Positions 39,978 through 51,979 of a stretch of 64,000 nt of DNA are shown piece by piece. Position 1 is the first letter of the stretch. Each line of letters starts with the position of its first letter. Origin of the DNA: Patiria pectinifera (lineage: Eukaryota; Echinodermata; Asteroidea; Valvatida; Asterinidae); the NCBI GenBank assembly GCA_029964075.1, contig CM057135.1:10628863-10692862 (forward strand). Direction: 5' to 3'. The notes beneath the pieces were generated by a model. The model made no database searches, was not told the origin of the DNA, and saw only the letters and a list, made by a program, of their open reading frames with translations. A program made the position numbers and the translations under genes.

Positions 39978-40610
39978 CTTAAAAAAAGAAAACAAAATAA
40001 AATTGTTAAATGTACATTTAGAGCTTGCAAAAATATACACTAATAATCTAAATGGTAATAAATCTAGCAACAAGCTATCAGAAATTGTGGGACTCCCAAT
40101 ACTGTGCATGTAATACATGTACACGACAGCACTGTTTTGAATAAACTACCATTGAAATGAATAATGAATTTATCAAACGATATCCTATTGACCATAATCT
40201 TGTCTTTCCTCAACCTCCTGGTTGGCAAAAAGTGTCATTTGATTTTGGAGGATTATACAATGGGTCGAAGTCATAGGCCGTATTTCAGCCATGTATAATG
40301 CCACCCTGCATTACTGTATGCTCGATATCATCTGCACAGTGATTGGTGGAGAATTTTGGAGGATCATCACCTCTCCACTGAATTCAAGAAATAACGGATG
40401 ATTTTGGAGGATTGATAAATGAATGCAACTTTTACATGGTGGCAATTGGAGGATTTTGTAGAATTGAGGATGATTAAGCCCAACAGTCCTAGGGTGTTAG
40501 TATAGCAATTTTTGTGTTTTTTTTTTTTTAGTAACGAAACATAACAGAAATATGCTCCATATAAAACTTGTATGTAATGGCAATTAAAGGTATTCCACAT
40601 TTCCGTGTTC
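39978..40610. other. Non-coding region
   Basis: No gene supported. Recurrent TTTTGGAGGAT-type words at 40,230-40,460. Confidence 0.35.
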
Positions 40611-40616
40611 AAATGG

Positions 40617-41539
40617 TAGGGCCAATGATTTTCCGTTTCAGAAAAGTGCAAAATTCCGTTTGCAAAAATCCTTAATTCCGTTTTAGGCTGAAAAATTCCG
40701 TTTCACATTTATTCAATACAAAAATTGGCATTTTATATACAGTACATTAGGCCTATAACATGTGCACAGAAAATAATTCAAAGACCATAATGAAATAGTC
40801 GTTTGGTTGGAGCGCGGGAAAATTGCCCCCCAAAAGATTGCTATTTTATCAACGGCCGATCAATGTACAGACGTAGTATTTAACTTCGCCACAGTCAAGT
40901 CGTATACTGCACTGCCACTGCCACACACGTGAGAAACATGCAATAGCTGTACAGGCCAATCCCATGACGTCACACACATCAGCTGGCCGAAGCGAAAATC
41001 ATGTCCGCCATTTTGTTTTCGGGCTAACGTTAGCGACAAAAATAGGATAGTTTACGGTAGATTATTGGACCTAAGCACAACATGCATTTCAATAGAGCCA
41101 AAGTTAGATGTTATACGAATGGTTGATTGATTGCACAAAGAAAAATAAACCTGCCAATGGAGCAAAAGAGACCCAGCATGCCGTGAGTGTGATGATTTTC
41201 ACCCATACACTGGCCGACAGCTACGGCGTGCGTTGGGACTGTCACTCCCATGACCACGCGTACTACGGTAATGATCTCGTAACATTTATTGCTCTGATCT
41301 TGAACGTTTTTGTCCCACCAACATCGTGATATAAAAATCGCTCATTTTTATATGGCTCGTCTGTTCAATCAATCATCAACATTTCGTTTTGTATTTGATA
41401 CATTTTATGAAATTGTGTTTTTTTATCAATGAAATTGCAGAAGTTATTTTGTTCAGATTCAAATTCCGTTTTCCGTTTCGAGGAGCAGATTCCACGAATT
41501 CGGTCCGTTTCCCGTGATCGCGGAAAATCATTGGCCCTA
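40617..41539. mobile_element. 923-bp TIR element with subterminal repeats
   Basis: Perfect 19-bp inverted ends TAGGGCCAATGATTTTCCG (40617-40635 and 41521-41539), flanked by AAATGG on both sides (40611-40616 and 41540-41545). The left end has four spaced copies of TTCCGTTT, and the right end has more, as expected for transposase-binding repeats. The interior holds no transposase. At 40,960-41,035 it carries a CRE (TGACGTCA) and a YY1-like CCGCCATTTTG. The superfamily is unclear: the ends look hAT-like but the duplication is 6 bp. Confidence 0.78.
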
Positions 41540-41545
41540 AAATGG

Positions 41546-42120
41546 GCACGGCAGTTTCACGCATAAAAAAGTACGCCCTCTGTTGGCGAGATGGAGTTAG
41601 TGGTAATACCACGTGACACCCTAGCGCGATGTAAATAAACCTTACGCGCAGCGATCCCTTTGTTTCGTTGGTGGATTTAAATGCCCCGCGAAAGATATAA
41701 AAATTGATTGGTTTATTAAAATGAATATGCAACAGATTACCAAATAAGGCTTAACAAACCATCAATGAAGCTATGTACGGTCGACAGTTGCCATCTAGCG
41801 TGCACAAATTATGATAATGTGTATTTTTTATGCAGCGTGTGACTTGTGACCTGGTACGATTTAGCGTTTTCGTGCCCTCATTTCCACTTCGAGAAAACAT
41901 CATTCATATAAAGTAAGACGCAATTTTGTGACGCATACTTGGTCAATCTCAATAAATGAGTTACCTAGGTTCACGTTGATATGGACGAAAGGTTTGGGAC
42001 AACATGCTTTCGTGAGATTTTAGCCAATATTGAGGGTGAATAAAACAGGAATTCGTCAAGTCGCAACGTACGAAGTGTACATGCAGTGTCATGGCGTGAC
42101 GAGTGGGGACCTTCGTGGCC
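41546..42120. other. Non-coding region, possible upstream region of small gene
   Basis: No gene seen. It precedes the candidate first exon at 42,121. No TATA box or clear initiator recognised. Confidence 0.3.
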
Positions 42121-43762
42121 ATGTTTTGGCATGATTTCGGAGATTCAGACGGAAATCTCAAAGGTAAGCCTACAGATTATGTATTTACTCTGCTCAGAAG
42201 ATGTAGTTTTTGTAGTTTCTCCTTGTTTTTAGCCTGCGACACAAGGATTTTGTGTACAGTGTACGTACGCCGCGCCATGACAGGAAGTCATTACAGTAAT
42301 GTCGTACATGAAACAGTCGTAGCGTAGGCGCCTTGAGCTATCCCACAGCACGCACTTTTGGGCGACGCAACGACTCGTGTTTGTAAAAGACTTTCATCTA
42401 AGAAATATTTCCTCCCAGTGTGCCTTGCTAGTTGCAATTACCCAGAAAATAGTATTCGTAATAAATAATCACAATGCTTAATCCTAACAGTAACAGTCCT
42501 GAATCCTCCAATTTCATTATGATTTTTAAATTTCATGTAAAATTTGGTCAGCGTGGTCAGGATTTGCTGGCATGCATCATGCAGGAACATGAATGATGTC
42601 TGTCATGTTGATGATGGATAATGGAGGAATGGAGGTCATTCTTTGCAGGCAGGAGCCTGACATTGCTCATTTAATTAATGTTCTTGAAAACTTCTCAAGG
42701 AAACTGTGTACTGTACATGTATGTTCTAATCTAAATGCGTAAACAAAGGATTTGACATGTAGGCCCTACATGCAAGTTACATTGCCAGGGCCGTCAATAC
42801 ATTAGGCTATTTCTTTTTTGCCCTCACTCAGTCATAATTGTAGAGTATTTTTTTCCATTTATTTCAAATTTGACCTGGGACTAAAATGACTTGAGACTTA
42901 CCCCCTTAGCATGCTTAGTTGACATTGGACCGACTTTTATACATTTGTACCTGGGACCAAGTTGACCTGGAAGTGGAACTGAGTTTGCCATGCTGTCTCA
43001 GACGGTCAGACCCGTCTGTTAGGGACCGAGTCGGTAACAGTCTTGTGGTTAATTGTTGGGTACGAAGTTTACTCGAAACCCATGTAATGCATGCTCTTGT
43101 TCTTGTTGTGTACGAACACAAACGTCACGTAACTGTACATGAACTTGAATGTGTACTTTAATTTGCCATCTAGACCTTTTGGTTGTCTCTCGGACGCTGT
43201 GGAGGAGGTTGGCCTACATTTCTTCTTATGCGGAGTGTACGGCATTCCACCATGACACGCAGATGACGTACCCTGCCCTGACGAAGGATACCTTCAGAAA
43301 ATTTGACAATTTTCATCGGTGAGCATCTTGATATTATTTTACTTAGAAATTGATCATGGCATGTATGTACATGCATGTACATACATCATGTACAAGTACA
43401 TGTTTACATGTACATGTATGTCTGTGCCTATAGAAAAAGATAAAATATGAAACTTTCTTATCTTCTATAGTTTTAACACTCATATTCCAGTACTGTCATA
43501 TTCAATGCAAGAAAATCCCAGCAAACGCACAGATAACAATCTTGAAAATAACCTTGCAATAATTTTCAACAGTGACTTGTGAGAGGCGTACTTTTGCCTG
43601 TCCTTTTCATTTTTTTAACGTCACATTTAACCTAATGTGCACATGTTCAAATTAACGTCAACACCAGAAAAGGACTGGTGTATTTGCTGCCACCATGCAT
43701 CTCAAAGTATCCCATTGACTTTGTTCCATTTGTTATATTCTTGTTGTGCTTTCAGGTTTTGA
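42121..43762 (+). CDS. Possible three-exon small gene, 64 residues, unknown function
   Basis: Candidate exons are 42121-42163 (ATG, ending at donor AAAG|GTAAGC), 43174-43318 (after ATCTAG, ending CATCG|GTGAGC) and 43756-43762 onwards (after TTGTTGTGCTTTCAG). The phases agree at both junctions, giving an open frame that ends TGA at 43760-43762. Recognisable pieces are MFWHDFGDSDGN in exon 1 and YPALTKDTFRKFDNFH in exon 2. No family recognised. An AATAAA at 45416-45421 could end a long 3' UTR. Support is only splice signals and phase agreement. Confidence 0.3.
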
Positions 43763-44225
43763 AGAGTTTCTTCCTATTTCTGGATTGAAGATGGCAAGGA
43801 CATGCATGGCCGGGTATAATGGACGAGCTTATGATTCCTCCGCATCTGATCTGTACTACCCACCCATTGCGATTGAACTCCGTATCAGTTCATGACGATG
43901 CCATGACATGGCCATGTTCATTCAAACAGCCCAACCCCCACTCTAAACCTTTCCGATAGTCCATGGTGTGGAGTACATGTACAAATATTTTTAGTGTGAT
44001 CTGAATTGGGAGTGGTAGGTGTAGTCTGTTAGCTGCCTCCCTGTCCCAGATGCTTGAATAACATAGTTGACGTAAACATTTCATAATGAATATCTTACTG
44101 CCGGGGGTGGGGGGGGGGGGGTTGAGAGAATAGAGATAGTTTGGGCATTTCGGAGATAACTGGAGGTAATCTTTGATCAGGACAGTTTCTGTTTTGTCCT
44201 TATTGCCATTTCAGATGGTATATAT
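43763..44225. other. Non-coding; possible 3' UTR
   Basis: No gene supported. A poly-G tract lies at about 44,102-44,120. Confidence 0.3.
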
Positions 44226-44620
44226 CTTGTCAATGTCACCACAAACTGACACTTGCGCACACATGAGTATTTACAGATTCGGAATATTTTTTGTTTCACA
44301 AACTGACATCCCCCACAGTGCGACACTATTAGAGCGCACCCATGCATTTTCGGTTTCACGAACTGACACTGATCTTAATTTTACCAATTCAATCGCTTTT
44401 TAATGAAAAATTTGTACATGTATAATCGCACAAGTACACGGATATTGCCGCATCATGCTTGGGTGTCAGTTCGTGAAAACAAAAATGTACAGGGTGCGCT
44501 CTAAAAGTGCCGCACTGTGGCGGATATCAGTTCGTAAACACCAAATATCCCGGTTCTGTAAGCACGTGCGCGTACAGCGCACACACGGGTGCGAGTGTCG
44601 TTCGTAGTAACGATGACAAT
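44226..44620. mobile_element. Foldback MITE, about 395 bp
   Basis: Inverted arms of about 150 bp (left 44,226-44,375, right 44,450-44,620). Both contain CACAGTGCG, TTAGAGCGCACCC and TTTCACGAACTGACAC in complementary orientation. No duplication identified. Confidence 0.7.
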
Positions 44621-47600
44621 CTGTACCTGATTTCATGAAACTTATTGTAACCTACGATGCATCGTTGTATCCCTAGGATGACGCATCCTGTGATTCATTT
44701 CACAAAATATGCTGTAAGTGCGACACGTCGTAGTGTATTCAAAGGACAAAGGTGACTACATGTACATGTTCATGTATTTTCATGTTATGTATTTATTCAA
44801 AGAACAGTAAATAGTCGTCGAAAAGTCAACAAAGAGTCGTCGATTGTACTTGTGAAAACTTTTCTAAAATATTTAACAAAATTGACGATGTATGATGCAT
44901 TCACACTGGAAAAGAACTTCACAGTAGACTGTGTTTGCATCAAATTGTGAAGTGATGTAGTGCTTTGTAAATCTGCGGGTGCAGGTCATCCAGGTACGTG
45001 TACACGTACGTATGTGAAATTTTAATTAAGCGAAAATTTGAAACCTGAAATTGCCATCACCACCACTTATGAAATAGTGCAGTTGAACTGCAGTGCAAGC
45101 TCCTTTCTCCAACAAAATATTAATAATAAATAAATATAAAAAAAACCTTTACTGTCTTCAGGTGTGAGGGTATGCTTAAATCCATTTGCCCTTTCATAAA
45201 GTTGAATTTTTGAATCACTTTCTTGAATCAACTGCAACTACCCTACTTAATTTTTCAGACTTTTCATAGTTTTATAATTTGCCAAACCTGATTTCACTAG
45301 TTGAGTTCATGCCTGCATTACATGTGCACTTTATTTACTTGTAAAATATGGCTGTTGTGAAGTTTCACTTCTGTAAATGAAACTTTTGTTTTTAAATGAT
45401 ATGGATTGGTTGTGAAATAAAGAATGCGTTTATTGCCAAACAAAAACCTATTTGTTATTGTTTTGTTTAAGCTATAGATCCAATTAATTGTCAGCAACTT
45501 CCCCAGAAAATTAAGAGGATAGAGTGTCTAGCTATACTGATGGCAAATTCATGTTTGGTTTTGGATTGGGCTGCTTTAATATGCTGTACAACACTCACTC
45601 ACTGTACAACACTAAACATTTGTGAATTTCGGATTGTGTGTTTATTTTGTCCACAGTGAGTGTTTTCATCTAAAGACAGATATAGATGGTTCTTTATTTC
45701 TATGTAATCTGTTTTGCATTTTATGCATTTTTTATTCAATGTCTTTCGATTGTCCCGAATGCGATGGTTTTACGTACACATGTACAATGTACATGTACAT
45801 GTACGTGTACACGTTGTACGGCGCTTTTGTGTACACAACACACGCGGCGCTAGGCCAGTTGGTACCCGCGCGCCAGTTTGCATGTATTAGTGGGATACTA
45901 GATCGTGAACCAGCGATGCAGCAGCCCGAATTCTCAGCGAAGCTTTGGAATTGTAGTCTGACTTTCAACGTCTATATTTTATTTTAAAATGTCGACCCAA
46001 CCAGGAAAAAGTATGATTTGGCTATTTTCATAACTGAATAATGGTATCAACATAAAGATTTCTTCTGAAATTGTGCGTTTCGCTTTTATTGAAGGCTTTT
46101 AAAAGTCTTCGATACGCGAATAAATTCATCCCGCATTGCAAAAATGTTGGCGAAAATTCCCCTAAAACACACCTTAGCATATAAATTATACCCCTTTCTC
46201 ATTTATTTCCTAAAGAAAACATCATATTCCGTCATTGCTTGTCATTTATGATACTAAAACATATTGCTAAAGTGTCTAATTTTGACATTATTTGGGACAA
46301 ACATCGATGTTTTTTCTGTATGTGGACGGCGCCATGTTGTGTGACGTCACCGGCATCATTGGAGTTCACAAATACAGAACTAACGCATTACAGAACCTTT
46401 TTGTGTGTACGCACTATGCATGTGGAACTGCCGTGTGGGCTCTATGCGCACACAGTCCTTTGATGGTGCTTAATTTTCATCTAGCACCTGTACTTTCTAT
46501 GGGCAATACAAATACAATTCTGCTGGTTTTACGCATTGTGCTACATTCATTTGATACTTGTATAACAGTGGGATTGCTGTGTCTGTTTTCATTAATAGTA
46601 TGGCAAAAATAAATATGTCGGTTTCTGGTCAGCGCGCGCATCGATTTTAATAATGCGCGTCAATCTTTTTTTTTCCCCAAAATGTTCTGCGGTACCTCCA
46701 ACAGCGCCCTCTATTGCCGCATCTCCTCAATTTTTTTTTAACAAAGAGCACCAAGGAACTTCGGGAATTGCACCAAGGCAAATGATCGAGAGCACCAAGG
46801 CAAATTATGGAGGACACCAATGTACATGATGAGGACACACAAAAAAGCAAAATACATGTAGTACCCCTCCTTGTCTGTACAATCAAAGCTTGAAGAAGAA
46901 AAAAAAAAAGCCGCGTCCCCGCAACAATTCCGTAACGTTGGTCTGACCAGAGACCGAATATATATTTTTTTGGGCCTATTTTGGCTAAATTCCAGACACT
47001 TGAGGTCAATTAAAGATGGTGACAATATGGACTCCCTAACTCTCTCTTTCTTTCCACTGATGGGATGCACATCTGCAAGGAGCCAAACAATTCACACATT
47101 TCTTACCAATGCTCTCATTAATGAATCTGCACACCAATCCATTCCTGTCGGTACGCTTTTCCATGTAGTACTGCGCATCTTTCAAAGGTGCTGTCTTGCA
47201 GGTAAGCCTTTGTCTTAAGGTTCAAAATTGAGCCATATCACTGTTTATAAAGAAATGCACATGACCTTTTAAAAAACAGTCAATAATAGCCATCATGTAT
47301 GAGCACTGTGCCGCCATGCAATATTTTTTTAAATCTTCACTAATAAGCCAGATTGATTGGGTGTAAGAAATATAACCGTCATGGGCTTTGATTCATCATA
47401 TGGACTATTTCATGAACTTCATAGCAGGCATTCGCACTGTCACAGTGCACTACTCTGGGCACACTCTAAAACCGTTTATGCTGTTCAGATAACAGGCAGA
47501 TGGCTTAGATCTAATTTTCGTCAAGATCGTGACCGACTGGTCCAAAGCACCAAACTTGGGAAGGGTGCCTAACTTGCATAAATCGTTAATCCCTGCCGTG

Positions 47601-47760
47601 TAATATATTTATTCCCATATTTGGGTATATTTTTATTTTTTTATTTTTTTGAAAAGTGTATTTTGGGGATTCTACTTACATATCTTTACTTAATTAAATA
47701 ACATTTTCCAAAGCATATAAGTGACTGAATAATTTATTTACGGAGGTAATTATGGGGCTA
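44621..47760. other. Non-coding region
   Basis: No gene supported. Contains ACATGTAC-type simple sequence (45,775-45,815), a CRE-like GTGACGTCACC at about 46,341 and GCGCCCTCTATTG at about 46,704. A donor-like CTTGCAG|GTAAGCC near 47,200 follows an open stretch that I could not support as a gene. Confidence 0.35.
45416..45421 (+). promoter_or_regulatory. AATAAA polyadenylation-type signal
   Basis: AATAAA in TGTGAAATAAAGAATGCG, about 1.65 kb beyond the last candidate exon on the plus strand. A single AATAAA is common by chance in A/T-rich DNA. Confidence 0.25.
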
Positions 47761-48660
47761 GGCTAGCTTGAGTAACTCCAGCTGACGTGCTCCATATTCA
47801 TTCACATGTAGCACTGGAGATATAACCTGTTCATTAGAGTGTCGTAGCAAAAGACCCTAAAAAAAATGGCCTCTCAAAAATTGTTCATTTTCACCTCTAA
47901 TATCCCATCCCAGAGTTCATTTACATACCTCCATACATTCAGCAGTCATTTACGTAGCCTAATGATCGACTTGAAACAGACCACACAAAAAATAATTGTG
48001 AAAAATCTTGACGATTTTGGTGGCTTGTCCGTAAAAAAACGCCAGTTTCAACCTCTGTCGTCCATTTTGTTTAGCTAATTATGTAAATGTATGCATCACG
48101 TGATAACATCGAAAAAAAATTTGCGCGCGCGATGTACGTTGGTACCACACTGCTTTCAGGCGCCGCAAGTGAGTTCAATTATCGTCTGGTGCGTTGTCGC
48201 GGAGAGCAGTTGAAAATTGAACTCAATTGCGGCGCCTGAAAGGGGTGTGGTACCCATATAGATCGCGCGCACAGATATTTTTTTGTATGTCATCACGTGA
48301 TGCATACATTTACATAATTAGCAAAACAAAATGGACGATAGCCTATGGAACTGGCGGGGTTTTTTTACGGACAAGCGACCGAATTTGTCAAGATTTTTCA
48401 CATTTTTTGTGTGTGGTCTGTTTCAAGTCAATCATTAGGCTTCGTAAATGACTGCTGAATGTATGAGGTATGTAAATGAACTCTGGGGTGGGATATTAGA
48501 GGTGAAAATGAACAATTTTTGAGAGGCCATTTCTTTAGCTTTTATTTAGGGTCTCTTGCTACCACCACACTCTAACCAACAGGTTATGTCTCCAGTGCTA
48601 CATGTGAATGAATATGGAGCATGTCAGCTAGCTAGAGTTACTCAAGTTAGGGCTAGGCCT
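47761..48660. mobile_element. Foldback element of about 900 bp
   Basis: Two arms of about 420 bp in inverted orientation. They begin CTAGCTTGAGTAACTC (left) and CCTAACTTGAGTAACTC (right, reverse complemented) and share blocks such as TGCTCCATATTCATTCACAT, GAACAATTTTTGAGAGGCC and ATCACGTGATG. The centre, with GGCGCC sites, is at about 48,180-48,215. Arms are about 85-90% alike by eye. No clear target duplication. Confidence 0.8.
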
Positions 48661-49829
48661 AGGTGATGGATTTATAATATCATACGAAAGGGGGCCTGCA
48701 ACAGTACATTTGCCATTTAATTATGAGCATGAGCTAGGCCCCATAGATAGGCCTCGCCTATCCCAGTAGTCAACTCACCAAGTCCTATGCAGTACCTCCA
48801 TGATGACCATGAGTAACACTAAAGTCAATGGTGTCGGACCTGTTATACAACGTGTTATCAACATGATCACTATCTGTCCCACTCTGATCTGGCACTAGTT
48901 GTGGTGCTTTTTGTGTAGCGATTATGCCTCTGTGCAATGCCTCAATAAAAACGTACAAAGTCAACAAGATGACCCAAACAAAAAGAACAAAGAGATAGAT
49001 AATCAACTTTCGCACATAATTTTGAAGAACTGCGATTTTGGCACTATTCGCCGAATATGCAGGGCCCGGCATGTTTGATTGGGAACGTTCATAAACTTGT
49101 ACAGGCCAATTGAACGCTATAATGTACAGTATTGCAGGTTAGGCCTAACGTAAGTACGGCCCTGAAGTAACAGTAGTCATGGTAGTAGAACTTAGAAGGC
49201 AGAAACATCCCCAAGAACAAAAAGTCACAAATGAAATATAATAGGCCTAGGCCTATAAGCCTACTCGACAAATGGACAATCTTGACACTTTAATTCAATG
49301 ATCAGGTTCCAAATAATTCTGTTTACAAATTAAACGTTACATACCCGAAATTTGTACTCGAGGGCGTGGAAATGTGGACCTCAACTTATTCCCCCATCTT
49401 GCACTCAGGTACGGTCTGTGTGGACCATGACGTGACCAACGTACATGTACATGTACATACAACCAACGGGCGTACGTAGCGCGGGATGTATGCGGGATGT
49501 TGGCGCTGGGCCAGCGCGCCGCACGTGGCTCAACCTCGTTCGTATTGTACTCTCTAAAATAAACACAGTTCAAGCGAGTTGGTGTCGAGGTTGCAAATGT
49601 CTAACACGCATCATTCCCGCTTCGTGCAAGCATGTACGTAAAATAGTTCCCAGTCCCTCTGTTATCAAATACGGTAAACACGCACTTTTCTTTAAACCGC
49701 GGATTCGTCCAAGGCTAGGCCAGGGCGGAACTATTTTATGCAAAACGGGCACGTACGGCGCGTGGTTGGGGGGGGGGGACTCTAGCTGTATCTGCACAAA
49801 AAGCTGGATACGGTGTAGCATAAATTTTT
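48661..49829. other. Mostly non-coding apart from the 95-residue frame
   Basis: Other than 48785-49072, nothing is supported. A poly-G tract of 11 lies at about 49,769-49,779, and ACATGT simple sequence at 49,441-49,460. Confidence 0.3.
48785..49072 (-). CDS. Possible single-pass membrane protein, 95 residues
   Basis: A frame from ATG 49070-49072 (context AAACATGC) to TAG 48785-48787. A short N-terminal region is followed by a strong membrane helix (residues about 25-47, LIIYLFVLFVWVILLTLYVFI) and a polar Asp/Ser/Thr-containing tail. Amino-acid composition is more protein-like than the surrounding frames. No family recognised. It could be a complete small gene or a first coding exon, since GAG|GTACTG and TTG|GTGAGT near its end are donor-like. 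Confidence 0.35.
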   Translation of the reverse strand: MPGPAYSANSAKIAVLQNYVRKLIIYLFVLFVWVILLTLYVFIEALHRGIIATQKAPQLVPDQSGTDSDHVDNTLYNRSDTIDFSVTHGHHGGTA

Positions 49830-50538
49830 GTCTGGTTCCCAGACCAGACAATTATTCCTGACGCTCACGTCTTAATTACTTGTAGGTCAGGCAGCCTCTG
49901 TGGCTAAAAATAAACATTGATGGCCCTTTTTCAAAGCTCGGCTTCGTTTCCGATATCGCTTTATCACTTTTAGCTTTTAATGTTCTGATCAATTTTTTTC
50001 ATAAATCACTTGCTTCGTAATATCAAACAGTTTTGATAATAGTGTCGGATGTTTCTGTAAGATAACATTGACTGATGTTGATTTGGAATCTTCAAAATTA
50101 GGCATCTAAATAGCACTGTTAGCAGGCGCAGCCGGATGAATGAAGAGTTTTGGAAAATCTCGGTAACTGTCGCCAAGTTCAAAATTGTACATGACGCAGC
50201 AAAAAGTTCGCCCATGCGATCCGAGTATATTTGATGCACTAAATCGTCTTTGAATTTCAAATTTTCTAAATGAATGCAATGAATATTAATTATCAACTCA
50301 TTTAAAAAAAAAACATTTAATAAGCAATTAGCAGTTAATTAAACCTATATTATACTCGGAAATACTCGGGCGCTATCGGATTGTCGACGAAACGAATTCG
50401 GCAAACTTCGGAAACTTTTCGGAAAAAGGAGGAATTCCTCCCGTTTTATTCGCGTGACGTAAAATTGTAATTACCGGAGGCTACCTGACCTAAGATTCAT
50501 CAGGAATAGTCAGAATCTTTTGGTCTGGGAACCAGACT
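49830..50538. mobile_element. TIR element of about 709 bp (GTCTGGTTCCCAGACCA ends)
   Basis: Both ends carry GTCTGGTTCCCAGACC in inverted orientation, followed inward by ATTCCTGA. The end motif is itself partly palindromic. No transposase inside; 50,000-50,300 is A/T-rich. Confidence 0.6.
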
Positions 50539-51614
50539 ACATGAATTTAGGTTTTTATGAAATACTGACTCCTTGGTGATATTGCGCATGCCCATGCAGA
50601 AGGAGAGGGACCGGTCACCTGAGAGGGTTTAACCAATAAAAGGGAAAAAGAGTCAGATTTTCATACGAGTCCGATTTTCATATGCGCTGGAAAAAAAAAC
50701 GGGTGGGGGGGGGGTGTTGATTTTGAGTGGTATGCATCGCCAGTTGAAATTTATCTTTGGGGCTGGATCGAGTTTCCGTATTCACCCTTTCCATTAATTT
50801 ATATACCATTTGCAAACAAACAAAATACTGAATTATAATAACCTCGGGGAATACCTTACTTGACTATAAGTGCCATAACATAGTCTCAAGCATCCTGTGA
50901 AGTCATGACACCTGGTGAGGCTGTGGTTTTAAGAAAAGTGGAATTTTGTAGCATACTGTTTTTCAACTCTGCCCCCAATGCATTAAATTTCCATTTTATT
51001 TGAAATAATGTCCGTGACTGGATGCAAGCCACCTTTATCTCCCGTAGTATTTTTTAGACATATTTATTGACTTTGTTATATTGCTATTTACCAGGGTTTT
51101 TTTCTATTTGTGAATGTATTTCTCTAAAGAAGTAGGGCCTTCGGAATAAATGTCTTCTTAAATTAAATTGAATCGAATTGAACACGAAAGCACGCGCTGG
51201 TCGTTATTTTTATTACTATTATCTCATTATTATTATATGAAATAATGTATTTACGTAGAAATGAAATAATTTGACTTTACCATAAGCCATAATTTTCACT
51301 CATCATAATTGTGACTTATATTACATTAGTCACAGACACAGAAGTTACAATTATGATTTTTGTTTTCAGTCACGCTTGTGGTAATCTCCCGATGGACCTA
51401 TAGTATAATCAGTTATGAAACTCGGCCTGCGTAACGGTATGAAATAATTTGTTTGTCTTTTAAGAAAAGGTTTATTATTCAATTTTAATATTAAAATTTA
51501 CACAGCAGTATAATTTAGTGCGCCTCCGACACGTATATTTCGTCCATGTCGTGAAAACATGCAGCACCTCTAGAAAAACTTTTATAAACCGGCAGCTCCA
51601 GATGTGTATCTCAT
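50539..51614. other. Non-coding region
   Basis: No gene supported. Poly-G tract at about 50,704-50,715. Confidence 0.35.
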
Positions 51615-51800
51615 GGTGGTTCTGAAGGGACATCGCAAATTGTGAATTTTAACGTCAATGTTTGCGTAAAAAATACATTGTCGCTCTTCGACCGCAAACA
51701 TTGACGTCATCGCGAATTCGGAAAAAAAACTCAAGTCGTGAATTTTTGTCGCGAATTTGGACGTCATTCACGCTATATGCGATGTCCGTTCAGAGCCACC
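51615..51800. mobile_element. MITE of 186 bp
   Basis: The terminal inverted repeat GGTGGTTCTGAAGGGACATC pairs with its complement ending GAGCCACC, with two mismatches in about 23 bp. An inner inverted pair TTTGCG/CGCAAA with ATTGACGT gives further hairpin potential. Confidence 0.7.
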
Positions 51801-51979
51801 TAAGTATCCGGGCCAACCCTGTACTAAAGTAATTTCCCACTGATGTACATACACGGCATGCAATTTTTCCAGTTGCATTTATCAGAGATATTATCTGGCC
51901 AACAACAGAGGCCAAAAATCATCTGGCTGCATCCAAACGACTCTTATCCATCTATATAGTTCAGTTTTTTAGGAAATTT

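Noticed and set aside
46871-47218. 115-codon plus-strand frame ending at a perfect donor (CTTGCAG|GTAAGCC)
   Set aside because: The donor is attractive, but there is no acceptor of similar quality, no recognised motif and no partner exon.
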